NCBI GenBank assembly: GCA_027315115.1
Contig: DAHUYQ010000001.1
Coordinates: 17,120-81,119 of the forward strand
Direction of reading: 5' to 3'
Length of the DNA stretch: 64,000 nucleotides
Origin: Solirubrobacterales bacterium
GTDB taxonomy: Bacteria > Actinomycetota > Thermoleophilia > Solirubrobacterales > Solirubrobacteraceae
Shown: positions 50,094 to 58,985 of the stretch, one piece after another
How positions within the stretch are numbered: position 1 is the stretch's first letter
Layout of the letters: every line of letters begins with the position of its first letter
The notes under the pieces: generated by a model
The model's database searches: none
Seen by the model: only the letters and a program-made list of their open reading frames with translations
What the model was told of the DNA's origin: nothing
Program-made: the position numbers and the translations under genes

Positions 50094-50621
50094 TCATGCC
50101 TTTGCAGCAGGATGCCTCGGTTGCGGCGACCACGACCTGCTGCGGTCTGCGCGCACTCGCTGTTTGGCCTCACGCATGAGATCGAGCAGCGCGGCCGCGA
50201 TCTGCTCGGGGTTTGGCGGGCATCCGGGGATGCGCAAGTCGACAGGCAGAACCCGCTCCAGCGGCCCGGCTAGTTGCGCCTGCTCACCAACGAGCGCGGC
50301 GCACCCCACTGCGCAGTCTCCGAGCGCCGCGGTCAGGCGCGGCTCGGGCATCGCCTCATAGGCTATGAGAAGCGGCTGCACCATGCGGGTTGTGATTGGC
50401 CCGGTCACGAGCAGCACGTCGGCATGGCGAGGCGAGGCGACGATGTTCAGGCCGTGTCGTTGCAGGTCGTAATAGGGGTTTGCGGCTGCAGCCAGCTCGT
50501 GCTCGCAGCCGTTGCAGGAGCCGGCGTCGACGTGGCGCAGCGCCAGCGACCCGCGGGCCGCCGGGACTGACAGTGCGATTTCGCGGCGAGCGTGCCGCAG
50601 GCCTTTGAGTAGAACGAACAT
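50094..50621 (-). CDS. hyfI: Hydrogenase-like small subunit (HyfI/HycG/NuoB type)
   Basis: 175 aa. The proximal [4Fe-4S] cluster ligands are all present: SCNGCEHEL (Cys36, Cys39), ALGDCAVGCAAL and RIPGCPPNP. The fold VASPRHADVLLVTGPITTRM matches NuoB-like small subunits of group 4 [NiFe] hydrogenases and formate hydrogenlyase. Its ATG lies 4 bases past the hyfG stop, with GAGG at -7. It would carry electrons to the large subunit. It ends the operon; arsR follows. Confidence 0.92.
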   Translation of the reverse strand: MFVLLKGLRHARREIALSVPAARGSLALRHVDAGSCNGCEHELAAAANPYYDLQRHGLNIVASPRHADVLLVTGPITTRMVQPLLIAYEAMPEPRLTAALGDCAVGCAALVGEQAQLAGPLERVLPVDLRIPGCPPNPEQIAAALLDLMREAKQRVRADRSRSWSPQPRHPAAKA

Positions 50622-50625
50622 CGCC

Positions 50626-52077
50626 TCAGCGGTCCGCACAGGCGTAGCAGAGCTCGAAGCTCTTGTTGATCAGCGGGAAGTCCGGCAGCAGGTTTTCGCG
50701 CGCGGCGCACGCAACGGCGGGCCAGTTCGCGTAGGAGCCGGTACGCAGATGCAACCGGACAACACTGCCCCCGTGGTGCTGCACCGCGCAGAGGGTCTCC
50801 CCACGGGGACTCTCGACACGCGAGACGCCAAGCTCGCAGTCGGCTCCCCCGAGGCTCTTGACGGCGCCTGTCGTGAGGTTGCCGTCGAGCAGGTCGTCGA
50901 GCAGCGCGAGGGTCTGCTCCAGTTCCAGCCCGCGGACGTCGAAGCGCGCGGCGACGTCGCCGCTGGCGCGGGCGACGCTGACGGGCGCGAACTCGCCGTA
51001 GGCCAGGCGCGGACTTTCGCTGCGCGTGTCCTTCTCTATCCCGCTGGCGCGGGCGGACGGGCCGACCACGCCGAGCCGCAGCGCATCGTCTCGCGTCAGG
51101 CACCCGACACCGCCGAGACGGTCCTGAACCGAGGCGGCGAACCGCAGCTCGCGCCAGAGAGAGCGCGTGCCATCACCGATGGAACGCAGCTCATGGCGAG
51201 CCGCACGCGCATCGACGTGCCCGATCCGCAACTCGCTGGATGCGACCGCGACGGCGCCGAACAGGAAGCGATGCCCTGTCAGGCGCTGGTTCAGGCGCTG
51301 CGCGCGCTCCTTGAGAGCCGCGAATGCCATCGAACCGGGTGCGAAGCCGACGCCAGCGCAGATCGCGGAGATATCGTTCAGGTGGTTGTAGAGGCGCTCA
51401 AGCTCCAGCAGCAGCGTCCGCGCGCGGCGCAGGTTCCGGTCGGGCGCAAGCGCCAGCGCCGACTCGCACGCCTGCGCGTAGGCGACCGCGTTGGTTACCG
51501 AGCATGCGGCGCACGCGCGCGCGGCGTAAGCGAGACCGTCGGCCAGACGACGGCCCTCGGCCGCCGTCTGCAGCCCGCGGTGCTTGTAGAACAGACGCAG
51601 GTCGAGGTTCAGGATGCGCTCACCCACGACCGTGAAACGGAAGTGACCTGACTCGATCACCCCGGCGTGGATCGGCCCAACCGCCACCTGGTAGGGGTCG
51701 TGGCCCTGCACCGGGACGGTCCAGGCCGCCGGATCGCTCGGATGCTCGAGCAGCGGACGCAGCGGCTCGTGGCCGTGAAAGCGAACGCCGTATACGTCGT
51801 GTGCCTCGCGCTCGTCAACCGCAGATGCCTCGAACAGATCAACGAGCGTGTCGAGGATGCCCGTGGGGACGCTGGTGCTCAGCACGTGCTCCCGTCCGCC
51901 GCGAGCAAGGACGCAGCTCACGCGCGGTTGCTGTGCTCCGCTCGTGGCAAATAGGCCACAGAAGCGCCATCCCTCCTGGGCATGAAGCTCGCACTCGGCG
52001 CGCCAGCGCTCAGGGGCGACCACGAGGATTCGCGCGGGCGAAAGCGCCCGGACGATCTCTCGCCCGTGGACGCTCAA
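50626..52077 (-). CDS. hyfG: Hydrogenase-like large subunit (HyfG/HycE type)
   Basis: 483 aa from a TTG that overlaps the hyfF stop (TTGA). Residues 1-125 are NuoC-like (DERE-AHDVYGVRFHGHEPLRPLL) and the rest NuoD-like (VAVGPIHAGVIESGHFRFTVVGERILNLDLRLFYKHRGL). The four candidate NiFe ligands are kept: CAAC at 189-192 and CYAC at 477-480. The surroundings differ from the usual RxCGxC and DPCxxC: here ARACAAC and FELCYACADR. The protein ends three residues after the last Cys, so no maturation peptide is removed. The unrelated frame upstream of the TTG is antisense-like. Confidence 0.9.
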   Translation of the reverse strand: MSVHGREIVRALSPARILVVAPERWRAECELHAQEGWRFCGLFATSGAQQPRVSCVLARGGREHVLSTSVPTGILDTLVDLFEASAVDEREAHDVYGVRFHGHEPLRPLLEHPSDPAAWTVPVQGHDPYQVAVGPIHAGVIESGHFRFTVVGERILNLDLRLFYKHRGLQTAAEGRRLADGLAYAARACAACSVTNAVAYAQACESALALAPDRNLRRARTLLLELERLYNHLNDISAICAGVGFAPGSMAFAALKERAQRLNQRLTGHRFLFGAVAVASSELRIGHVDARAARHELRSIGDGTRSLWRELRFAASVQDRLGGVGCLTRDDALRLGVVGPSARASGIEKDTRSESPRLAYGEFAPVSVARASGDVAARFDVRGLELEQTLALLDDLLDGNLTTGAVKSLGGADCELGVSRVESPRGETLCAVQHHGGSVVRLHLRTGSYANWPAVACAARENLLPDFPLINKSFELCYACADR

Positions 52078-53546
52078 GCGACCCCACCCATCAAGCTCGC
52101 GCCGATCCCAGCCTCGACGAGCAGGTATGCGCTCACCGTCAACGCGACCAGGCCCAAGCTGACTCCTGCGGTCAGACGCGCGGTGATACGCACAGCGCGT
52201 CCGGATTTCCAGCGGTGGCCGCGAGCCTCGCCGGCGAGCGCCTCGATCAGCGTATGCGCCAAACCGAGGAAGCCGAGCGCCATCAGCACCGCCGCGAGCG
52301 CGACGATCACGGGCTGCTGCGCGGCGACGCCACCGGCGAGGATCAGCAGCTCGCTGATGAACAGCGGCGAGGGTGGCAGGCCGCTCAGCGTCCCGAGGCT
52401 GACCCCGACCCCCACCGCGACCGGAGTGCTGCGACGAGCCAGCCCGCGCGGCGGGCGCCACCCGGTCGAGGGGTCGTTTCGCAGCAGCGGCATCGCGGTG
52501 TAGAACCCGAGCGACTTTGCCAGCGCGTGCCCAGCAAGGTGCACCACGACGCCGATACTCGCCAACGGCGAGCCGAACCCGATGCCCAGCGCGAGTATCC
52601 CCATGTGCTCGAGGCTCGAGTATGCGAGCAGCCGCTTCCAAGCCATCGGGCGCCACAGGAAGGGGATCGCGACCGCCAGCGAGGCCAGCCCGAAAGCGAT
52701 TATCAGGTCATGAGCCAGATGACCCTCTCCCGCCGCCCCAAGCGTGAGTACCACGCGCCAGGCAATCAGCATCACCGTCGGCAGCAGCGCCGCGGACAGC
52801 AACGCGCTGACGGGCGGTGGCGCCTCGCTGTGCGCGTCGGGCAACCAGTTGTGAACGGGCGCCCAGCCGATCTTCGCGGCCAGCCCGGCCAGGATCATGA
52901 TCAGCGCGAACAACGCGGTTTGATGGGGGAGCCCGCCGGCGTGGCGGGCGATGCTCTGCCAGTCAAGCGTCGAGAGGCCGCCACCGTGCGGCGCCAGGCC
53001 CGCGAACAGGAGCAGGATGCCCAGCACCGCTACCGCGAGCCCAAAAGTCGTCAGCACTAGATACTTCCACCCCGCCTCCAGCGCGTTCTTGGCGCCGCTG
53101 TAGGCGACGAGCAGCGCCGAGGTGCCCGTCGTCGCCTCGACCAGGAGCCAGGCGACACCAAGGTTCTTGACCAGTACAAGCGCCAGCAAGGCAGCCCAGA
53201 ACAAGTCAAACGCGGTGTAGTACCACGCCCGCGCGCGGCGAGCCGTAAACATGCCCTTGCCCTGACCGGCGAGGTAGGCGGGTGAGACGACCGCGCTGCA
53301 CCACCCGACGACCGCGGTCACAGCGAGAAACGCGGCGCCGGCCCGATCGAGCACAAACCACGACCCGCGCAGGCCATCGGCGCCGTGCAGCACGCCGATC
53401 ACGCTCGCAGTCAGAGCCAAAGCTGCGCTGATGCTCGCGCCGACGATGTTCACGCAGTCAGCGCCGCCCGGGCTGCGCGGCACGCGCACGAGCAAGGCGC
53501 CCAGCGGCGGCGCCGCGACGACGGCGATCAGCAACGCATCAATCAT
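52074..53546 (-). CDS. hyfF: Hydrogenase-4-like membrane subunit (HyfF, NuoN/NuoL type)
   Basis: The 490-aa proton-channel-type antiporter subunit has about 13 membrane helices. Conserved marks: KIGWAPVHNWLPDAHSEAPPPVSALLSA, KRLLAYSSLEHMGILALGIG and HALAKSLGFYTA. The lysines and histidines in these helices carry protons in complex I relatives. The ATG at 53546 overlaps the hyfE end by 8 bases. It corresponds to HycQ (Rv0086) in the mycobacterial locus. Confidence 0.9.
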   Translation of the reverse strand: MIDALLIAVVAAPPLGALLVRVPRSPGGADCVNIVGASISAALALTASVIGVLHGADGLRGSWFVLDRAGAAFLAVTAVVGWCSAVVSPAYLAGQGKGMFTARRARAWYYTAFDLFWAALLALVLVKNLGVAWLLVEATTGTSALLVAYSGAKNALEAGWKYLVLTTFGLAVAVLGILLLFAGLAPHGGGLSTLDWQSIARHAGGLPHQTALFALIMILAGLAAKIGWAPVHNWLPDAHSEAPPPVSALLSAALLPTVMLIAWRVVLTLGAAGEGHLAHDLIIAFGLASLAVAIPFLWRPMAWKRLLAYSSLEHMGILALGIGFGSPLASIGVVVHLAGHALAKSLGFYTAMPLLRNDPSTGWRPPRGLARRSTPVAVGVGVSLGTLSGLPPSPLFISELLILAGGVAAQQPVIVALAAVLMALGFLGLAHTLIEALAGEARGHRWKSGRAVRITARLTAGVSLGLVALTVSAYLLVEAGIGASLMGGVA

Positions 53547-54156
53547 GCAGCGCCTCCAGCAGTGAGCTGTCGCCGCTGCCGAGTCGCTCGTGGATCTTGG
53601 CGGCGAACGCCGCGGCAACCGAGACGACGACGACCAAGTCGAACACGAGGCCCATCTCGATGAACACCGGCAGCCCGCCGGCCAACGACAGACCCGCGAG
53701 ATAGATCCCGTTCTCGGCGACCAGGAACCCGAGCGCCTGGAAGATCACCGCTCGGCGCACGACCGCGGTGAGGACCCCCAACGCGAGCATCGCCACGGCC
53801 GTATGTTCGACGCCGGCGCTCGTGAAGCCGAAGCGCGGGATCATCCGCTCGAGGGCGAGCGCAAGGGCAAGTGGGATCATCAGCCGGGTCAACGCTGGAA
53901 GCTCGGTCGCGATAGGACGCTCCTTGGGTGCGCGGCGCACGGTGAGCAGCAGCAACGCCGGCAGCAACAGCGCCTTGACGATCACGATCGCTCCGGTGAC
54001 CGCAAGCGCCGCCGATGTCCGCGGGTGCTGTGTGAGCGCGTAGAGCCCGAGCACGAATGACTGCACTGCCACCAGCACAACCGCGCTCGAGCGCCGCCGC
54101 ACGACGAGCACCGCCAACGAGCTTGCGATCAGACCCGAGATGACGGCGCCGGTCAT
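53539..54156 (-). CDS. hyfE: Hydrogenase-4-like membrane subunit (HyfE)
   Basis: 205 aa, six or so membrane helices (AVISGLIASSLAVLVV, AVVLVAVQSFVLGLYAL, AIVIVKALLLPALLLLTVRRAP, TAVAMLALGVLTAVVRRAVIFQALGFLVAENGIYLAGLSLAGGLPVFIEMGLVFDLVVVVSVAAAF). The GFLVAENGIYL and FIEMGLVFDLLV phrases are HyfE/HycP signatures, related to NuoK. The ATG overlaps the hyfC stop (ATGA). Confidence 0.9.
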   Translation of the reverse strand: MTGAVISGLIASSLAVLVVRRRSSAVVLVAVQSFVLGLYALTQHPRTSAALAVTGAIVIVKALLLPALLLLTVRRAPKERPIATELPALTRLMIPLALALALERMIPRFGFTSAGVEHTAVAMLALGVLTAVVRRAVIFQALGFLVAENGIYLAGLSLAGGLPVFIEMGLVFDLVVVVSVAAAFAAKIHERLGSGDSSLLEALHD

Positions 54157-55082
54157 CCGCCACCTCCGCCAAACCAGCTCGCCAGCCCCAGCAGACACAA
54201 CGCGCAGCCCAAACCGAGCAGCTGCGGCACCCTCAACACCCTCATCTTCGCCTGCACCGTCTCGCACAACGCAAGCGCGACGCTGAGCGCGATCAGCCCG
54301 CCGGCGAGCACGGCGAGCTGGGCGGCGAACGGGCCGGGGTGTGGGATCACGAGCTGGCACGCGAGCACGAGCACGATCCAATGTCTGGCGGCCGCGGCCC
54401 ACTGCAGATACGCAAGGTCACGCCCCGCGTACTCGAGCAGCGGCCCCTCGTGAACCATCGTCAACTCCAGGTGGGTATCGGGGTTGTCGACCGGTTGTCG
54501 TCCGGTCTCGGCGAGAATCACAAGGCAGAATGCGAGCGCCGCGGCCCAGTGCGCCGGCCGCAACCACACCCAGGACAGGCTCGCGGCATGGCTCATCGAG
54601 ATCAGGTCGGTGCTTTGCAGCGGCAGCGCCAGTAGCAGCAACACCAACAGCAGCAGGCCCTCGACGAACACCGAGAACATCAACTCGCGTGCGGCGCTCA
54701 TCAGGCTGAACGCGCCGCCGGTGTCCCACGCGGCAAGCGTGACCGCAAACCGGCCGAGCGCCAACAGCCCGACGAGCACGAGCGCGTCGTGGCCGAGCCC
54801 CCAATCGGGGGCGCGCCCGGCGACCGGCAGCAGCGCCAGCGCCATCAGCGTGCCTCCCGCCGATACGGCCGGCGCGACCGCGTATACGACAGTATGCGGT
54901 TCCGGCATCACTCCGCTCTTGCCCCACAGCCTGGCAAGCTCACGGTAAGGCTGCAGGATCGACGGTCCGCGCCGGCCCTGCATCCGCGCCTTCAGATGCT
55001 GGATCAGCCCCATGATCGCCGGCCCGCCCAGCACGCCGCCCGCGACCTGCACGACACCGGCGATCACGTTCTGGACGTTCAC
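54153..55082 (-). CDS. hyfC: Hydrogenase-4-like membrane subunit (HyfC/HycD, NuoH type)
   Basis: The 309-aa NuoH-like subunit links the soluble arm to the membrane. It shows KARMQGRRGPSILQPYRELARLWGKSGVMPEP near the N-terminus and ETGRQPVDNPDTHLELTMVHEGPLLEYAGRDLA, the HyfC/HycD signature. About eight helices. The ATG overlaps the hyfB stop (ATGA). Confidence 0.93.
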   Translation of the reverse strand: MNVQNVIAGVVQVAGGVLGGPAIMGLIQHLKARMQGRRGPSILQPYRELARLWGKSGVMPEPHTVVYAVAPAVSAGGTLMALALLPVAGRAPDWGLGHDALVLVGLLALGRFAVTLAAWDTGGAFSLMSAARELMFSVFVEGLLLLVLLLLALPLQSTDLISMSHAASLSWVWLRPAHWAAALAFCLVILAETGRQPVDNPDTHLELTMVHEGPLLEYAGRDLAYLQWAAAARHWIVLVLACQLVIPHPGPFAAQLAVLAGGLIALSVALALCETVQAKMRVLRVPQLLGLGCALCLLGLASWFGGGGG

Positions 55083-57019
55083 CCGAGCAGTTCGAGTCGA
55101 GCGAGAGCCAACAGCAACGCCAGCAGCGCGAGCAGATAACCGAGGTAGGCTCGCAGGCTGCCCGACTGCAACCGGCGGGCGACCGCCGCAGCGCGCAACG
55201 CGCGGCGCGACAGCGGCTCATATAGCAGCGTGTCGAACAGGTGCGGCACCTCAGCCCGGTACGCGACAGCCTGCGTGACTCCGGCGGATGCGAGCACCCT
55301 CGCATCCCGCCGGGGGCGAAGCAGCCCCCCCAATACGAGTCGCAGCGGCTTGGTGAACCCGGCGGAGGTCCATGCCAGTCCGGCGGGCGTGAGCTGACCG
55401 CAGATCCATGTCGGCGAGACCGCGGTGCGCCGCACACCGGCGAGCCTGGCGAGCAAGGCGACAAGCAGCGTCAGCACCACAGTAATGCTCAGCGTCGGTA
55501 GCGATCCGGTACCCGGCACGTTCACCCCGGGGCTGCTGCCCAGAGTCGCGTGCTCCGGGCCAAGCGAGGCGAGAGCGGGAATCAGGAGACCCGGAAGCAC
55601 ACCCAACAGCACACACGCGGCCGCGAGGAACGCCATGCTGGCACGCATCCCGATCGGCACCTCGCGCGCCTCGGCGCACTCCTCCCGCCGTGGCAGGCCG
55701 AGCAGCACCAGCCCGATCACCTTCACGAAGCAGTAGACCGCCAGAGCGGCGCTCGCCGCCAGACCGGCGGTCGCGAGCGCCCCGACCATCGAAACGCCGA
55801 GGTGCGGGCCGACCCCGAGGTGCAGCAGCGACTGAAGCGTCAGCCACTCCGAGACGAACCCGTTCAGCGGCGGCAGGCCGGAGATCGCAATCGCGCCGAG
55901 CGCGAACGTCGCGCCGGTCCACGGCATCCGGCGCAGCAGACCACCGAGACGGTCGAGCTCGAGGCCGCCAACGGCCTTTGCGAAGGCTCCCGCGCCAAGG
56001 AAAAGAAGCCCCTTGAACAGAGCATGGTTCAGGGCATGCAGTAGCGCGGCGGCGAACGCGATCGCGCTCCACGTCGACTCGCCCACATCTCGAAAGACCA
56101 GCGACGCGCCGAGCCCAAGCGCGACGATCCCGACGTTCTCAATTGAGTGAAATGCGAGCAGTCGCTTCAGATCGTGTTGCATCAGGGCATACAACACGCC
56201 GCCCAGGCACGAGAGCCAGCCTGTCGCGATCAGGACGATCCCGACCCAGAGCCCCGGCGGCGCAAGCCAGTCGAACAGCACACGCACCAGTCCGTAGAGG
56301 GCGAGCTTGATCATCACTCCCGACATCAGTGCCGAGATGTGCGCCGGCGCCAGCGGGTGCGCGCGCGGCAGCCAGGAATGAAGTGGCATCAGTCCCGCCT
56401 TCGTGCAGAAGCCAAGCAGCGACATGCAGGCCACGAACACCGCCATCCCGCCGCCGAGCGCATGTCCGCCAAGCGCACCATGCCCGGCGAGCACGAGCAC
56501 TGCCACCCACACGCCGGCGCCGCCGATGTGTGTGATCGCGAGATAGACGAACACGCCGTGCCGAGCCTCGCGATCCTGGCGTGCAACGAGGATCGCGCCG
56601 GCCGGCACGAGCGTCATCAGCTCCCACAGGCCAAGCAACGTGCTGGGGTCGCGGGCACACACGAAACCGACGAGCACAAGCAGGAAGAAGCCGGTTGCGA
56701 GCGCCAGAGAACGACCCTGAGCGCCATCGGTGAGCGCATCCCGCGCAAACACGGCGGCGGGTGCGCCGACAGCGGCGATCAAGACCAGGAAGAAGCCACT
56801 GAGAGGGTCGATCCCAAACGCGGGGCGCAGCACGCTGTGAAACCCAGCGCCCACGCGCTCGCCAGACACGAGAACCCAAAGGCCCGCCAGTCCAAGCAAC
56901 GCCGCTCCAGCGGACTGCGGGGTGAGGCTTGCGCGCAATGAGCAACCCATCGCGGCGCCCACGGCACCCGCGAGAATCGCTACCAGTCCGGCGGCCGCGA
57001 GCGCCTCCGCTACTGCCAT
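55079..57019 (-). CDS. hyfB: Hydrogenase-4-like membrane subunit (HyfB, NuoL type)
   Basis: 646 aa with some 15 membrane helices. Antiporter-type marks include LLGLWELMTLVPAGAILVARQ (helix Glu), FCTKAGLMPLHSWLPRAHPLAPAHISALMSGVMIKLALYGLVR, HDLKRLLAFHSIENVGIVALG and HALNHALFKGLLFLGAGA. The long C-terminal part (VSPTWICGQLTPAGLAWTSAGFTKPLRLVLGGLL) is usual for HyfB. First membrane gene of the operon, followed by hyfC, E, F, G and I in overlapping order. Confidence 0.92.
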   Translation of the reverse strand: MAVAEALAAAGLVAILAGAVGAAMGCSLRASLTPQSAGAALLGLAGLWVLVSGERVGAGFHSVLRPAFGIDPLSGFFLVLIAAVGAPAAVFARDALTDGAQGRSLALATGFFLLVLVGFVCARDPSTLLGLWELMTLVPAGAILVARQDREARHGVFVYLAITHIGGAGVWVAVLVLAGHGALGGHALGGGMAVFVACMSLLGFCTKAGLMPLHSWLPRAHPLAPAHISALMSGVMIKLALYGLVRVLFDWLAPPGLWVGIVLIATGWLSCLGGVLYALMQHDLKRLLAFHSIENVGIVALGLGASLVFRDVGESTWSAIAFAAALLHALNHALFKGLLFLGAGAFAKAVGGLELDRLGGLLRRMPWTGATFALGAIAISGLPPLNGFVSEWLTLQSLLHLGVGPHLGVSMVGALATAGLAASAALAVYCFVKVIGLVLLGLPRREECAEAREVPIGMRASMAFLAAACVLLGVLPGLLIPALASLGPEHATLGSSPGVNVPGTGSLPTLSITVVLTLLVALLARLAGVRRTAVSPTWICGQLTPAGLAWTSAGFTKPLRLVLGGLLRPRRDARVLASAGVTQAVAYRAEVPHLFDTLLYEPLSRRALRAAAVARRLQSGSLRAYLGYLLALLALLLALARLELLG

Positions 57020-57200
57020 AGGCCACTCGACCCGCGCGCCCGTGACGCCACATCAAGGCAGCCAAACAGTGCCATACAGGCGTGAGACAGTCGAGGACCG
57101 AGCGCCTCACCCACCGTTCGACGAATCGGCTGTGCCGCGCCGACTTGCGGCGTCGGGAGCTGACGCGCCTGCGGCTGCTGGGAGCATGGCCTGCAGCTGC

Positions 57201-57485
57201 TTACCGGAGCTGATCGGTGAGCCGCCGCTCGAGCTCGCGTAGGCGCTGCCCGGCTATATGGACGGGGGCGTGATCGTAAAGAACTGCCAGCGGCGTCTGG
57301 CCGACGTCGCCGACGGTCGCCTACGCGACGAGCCCGACATGGCCTTGCGGCGCCGGGTCGATTGCCCGCCGTACAGCGCGTGGCAGTCGCGCTCGCATCT
57401 CGTTGAACTCGCTGCGATCGAGCACATAGCCGCGCAGCCGCCGGCGATCGGGCTGCGCTTTGTCGGTCGACGCAGAGCCGGCCAT
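57201..57485 (-). pseudogene. Small unrecognised gene interrupted by an in-frame TAG
   Basis: The frame opens with ATG at 57485, 3 bases after the stop of the 84-aa gene, and reads 54 codons (MAGSASTDKAQPDRRRLRGY, VLDRSEFNEMRARLPRAVRR, then AIDPAPQGHVGLVA) to a TAG at 57321-57323. The same frame continues for 39 protein-like codons (ATVGDVGQTPLAVLYDHAPV, HIAGQRLRELERRLTDQLR) before TAA. No ATG, GTG or TTG could restart translation of the second half. So a roughly 95-aa gene appears split by one stop codon: real loss, sequencing error, or readthrough. The family is unknown. Confidence 0.55.
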
Positions 57486-57488
57486 CAG

Positions 57489-57743
57489 CTAATCCCAACT
57501 GAAGTGCCTCACGTGGCGGAAGGTCTCCCACGCATCAGCAACGCAGTCGAACGCGGCCTCGCCGATCGCACCGTGACGTGCGATCAAATTCAAGACGGCG
57601 TCCAGCGTCGGGGCGTCGCTGTACTCCAACAGCGCCATTGCGGCCGCGTCCGCGCCAGCGCCTGCGCACAGGACGGTGCGCGCGAGGCGTGCCTCGTAGC
57701 TTTCGAAGACGACGATCTGCTCGTGTTGCGCTCTCAGCGGCAC
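57489..57743 (-). CDS. Small unrecognised protein of the hydrogenase-like operon
   Basis: 84 aa from GTG at 57743, overlapping the end of the 411-aa gene by 10 bases. It reads VPLRAQHEQIVVFESYEARL, ARTVLCAGAGADAAAMALLE, YSDAPTLDAVLNLIARHGAI and GEAAFDCVADAWETFRHVRH, ending FSWD. It is helical and soluble with two cysteines. Unlikely to be antisense noise given codon pattern and tight packing. Possibly a dedicated assembly or electron-transfer factor; no homology recognised. Confidence 0.65.
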   Translation of the reverse strand: MPLRAQHEQIVVFESYEARLARTVLCAGAGADAAAMALLEYSDAPTLDAVLNLIARHGAIGEAAFDCVADAWETFRHVRHFSWD

Positions 57744-58969
57744 TGCTCGTTTGCTCCTTCTCGGGGGGACGAGCGCACGCGCTTGTCGATCGTCCAAATC
57801 GCCACGGCAGCACGTGACAGGCGCCGCAACGCGAGCTGCTGGCTGCACACCACGGCATCCGCCTGACACGTCTGCAATGCAAGACACGCATCAGCGACCA
57901 ACTTGCACAGCGCCTCGTGATGATGCTCCCAGGCGCGGCCGTGATCGAACTGTCCCGGGCGCCCAGCGAGCGCACACCTCATCAGCGTGCGGCATGCCCG
58001 CGATGCGACGGTCGCCTGAAGCCTCTCATCGTCCTCAAACGTCCTCATCTCCAGAAGCTCGTCGTGTGCCTGCACGATCAGCCACAGCCAGACCGCCAGC
58101 TCAACCCAACGGGCACGCAGCTCGCAAAGCGCATCGGCACGCAGGGTCCGATCACAGTGTGGGGCCACCGCGAGGTGGATTGACTCCCGCGAAGGAGCGA
58201 CTTTCAACGCCGAGCCGAGCCATAGGCCGAGATGATCGTCTCTGGCCTCGTTCGCGAACAGGGCACGACGACGACGAGCTTCTGCGCCGAGCTCCGCTGT
58301 GAGCGCCCGCAGTTCGAGCGCCGGCGCTTCCGGCCGCTTTCGGCGAGCACGTGAGAGACGAGGCAGACCCTGCAGGCTCAGTGCGATGCGAACCGCAGAC
58401 GCCGCAAGATCCACGGCCGCGTCCTCAAGACGCGCAAGCTCCTCGGCTCGATCTCCGTTCGCGCCGAGGAGGTTGTCCAGCGCGCAACGGGCGGCATGCG
58501 CCGAGCGCGTAACCGACGCGCGGCTGATGAACAGCGACGACTCGCCCGCACGGACGTCCCGTTCCGCCCGTGCGAGCGTGTCCTCCAGGCGTCGCAACAG
58601 ATGCAGGCGACGGTCGCCCGCGACCGGCCCGAATGCCTGCCATACGCGCGCGCTGCACTCAAGCGCCACAGCCGCCGTGCGCAACACGCTACGGCGGCTG
58701 GCGTCGGAGCCCGCCCACACCTCGATGAGATCCAGGTGCGCGACGGCGAGCAATCTCTTTGCCCGGCTTCCGACCAGCGGCCGTTGTCGACAGCCGAACA
58801 GATCTCCGATCGCAAGCTGACCCCAGAGGTCGGCGACCGACTGGCGCCACCCGGCCAACCGGGCGCCCCGCACGCAAACGCGCGCGCCGGCCGGCTCGAC
58901 GAGGCTGAACGCATCCCCTAACTGCTCTAGCGAGCACCAGCCTGGCGCTTCTGCCTCCAAACCATCCAT
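57734..58969 (-). CDS. Unrecognised cysteine-rich helical protein, first gene of the hydrogenase-like operon
   Basis: 411 aa with a good ribosome site (AAGG seven bases before ATG). It is mainly helical and soluble, with about 15 cysteines scattered along it, some clustered near the C-terminus (ALCKLVADACLALQTCQADAVVCSQQ). Other phrases: GWCSLEQLGDAFSLVEPAGARVCVRG at the N-terminus, WLIVQAHDELLEMRTFEDDERLQATVASRACRTLMRCAL. No CxxC ferredoxin or heme motif. Its promoter carries the dyad shared with arsR, so it is probably co-regulated with the hydrogenase-like genes. Function unknown; an accessory or regulatory role is inferred from position only. Confidence 0.7.
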   Translation of the reverse strand: MDGLEAEAPGWCSLEQLGDAFSLVEPAGARVCVRGARLAGWRQSVADLWGQLAIGDLFGCRQRPLVGSRAKRLLAVAHLDLIEVWAGSDASRRSVLRTAAVALECSARVWQAFGPVAGDRRLHLLRRLEDTLARAERDVRAGESSLFISRASVTRSAHAARCALDNLLGANGDRAEELARLEDAAVDLAASAVRIALSLQGLPRLSRARRKRPEAPALELRALTAELGAEARRRRALFANEARDDHLGLWLGSALKVAPSRESIHLAVAPHCDRTLRADALCELRARWVELAVWLWLIVQAHDELLEMRTFEDDERLQATVASRACRTLMRCALAGRPGQFDHGRAWEHHHEALCKLVADACLALQTCQADAVVCSQQLALRRLSRAAVAIWTIDKRVRSSPREGANEQCR

Positions 58970-58985
58970 CCTTATTACCCTACCA

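Noticed and set aside
57321..57323. TAG decoded as pyrrolysine
   Set aside because: No pyl genes or methyltransferase context are visible; miscalled base or simple loss is more likely.
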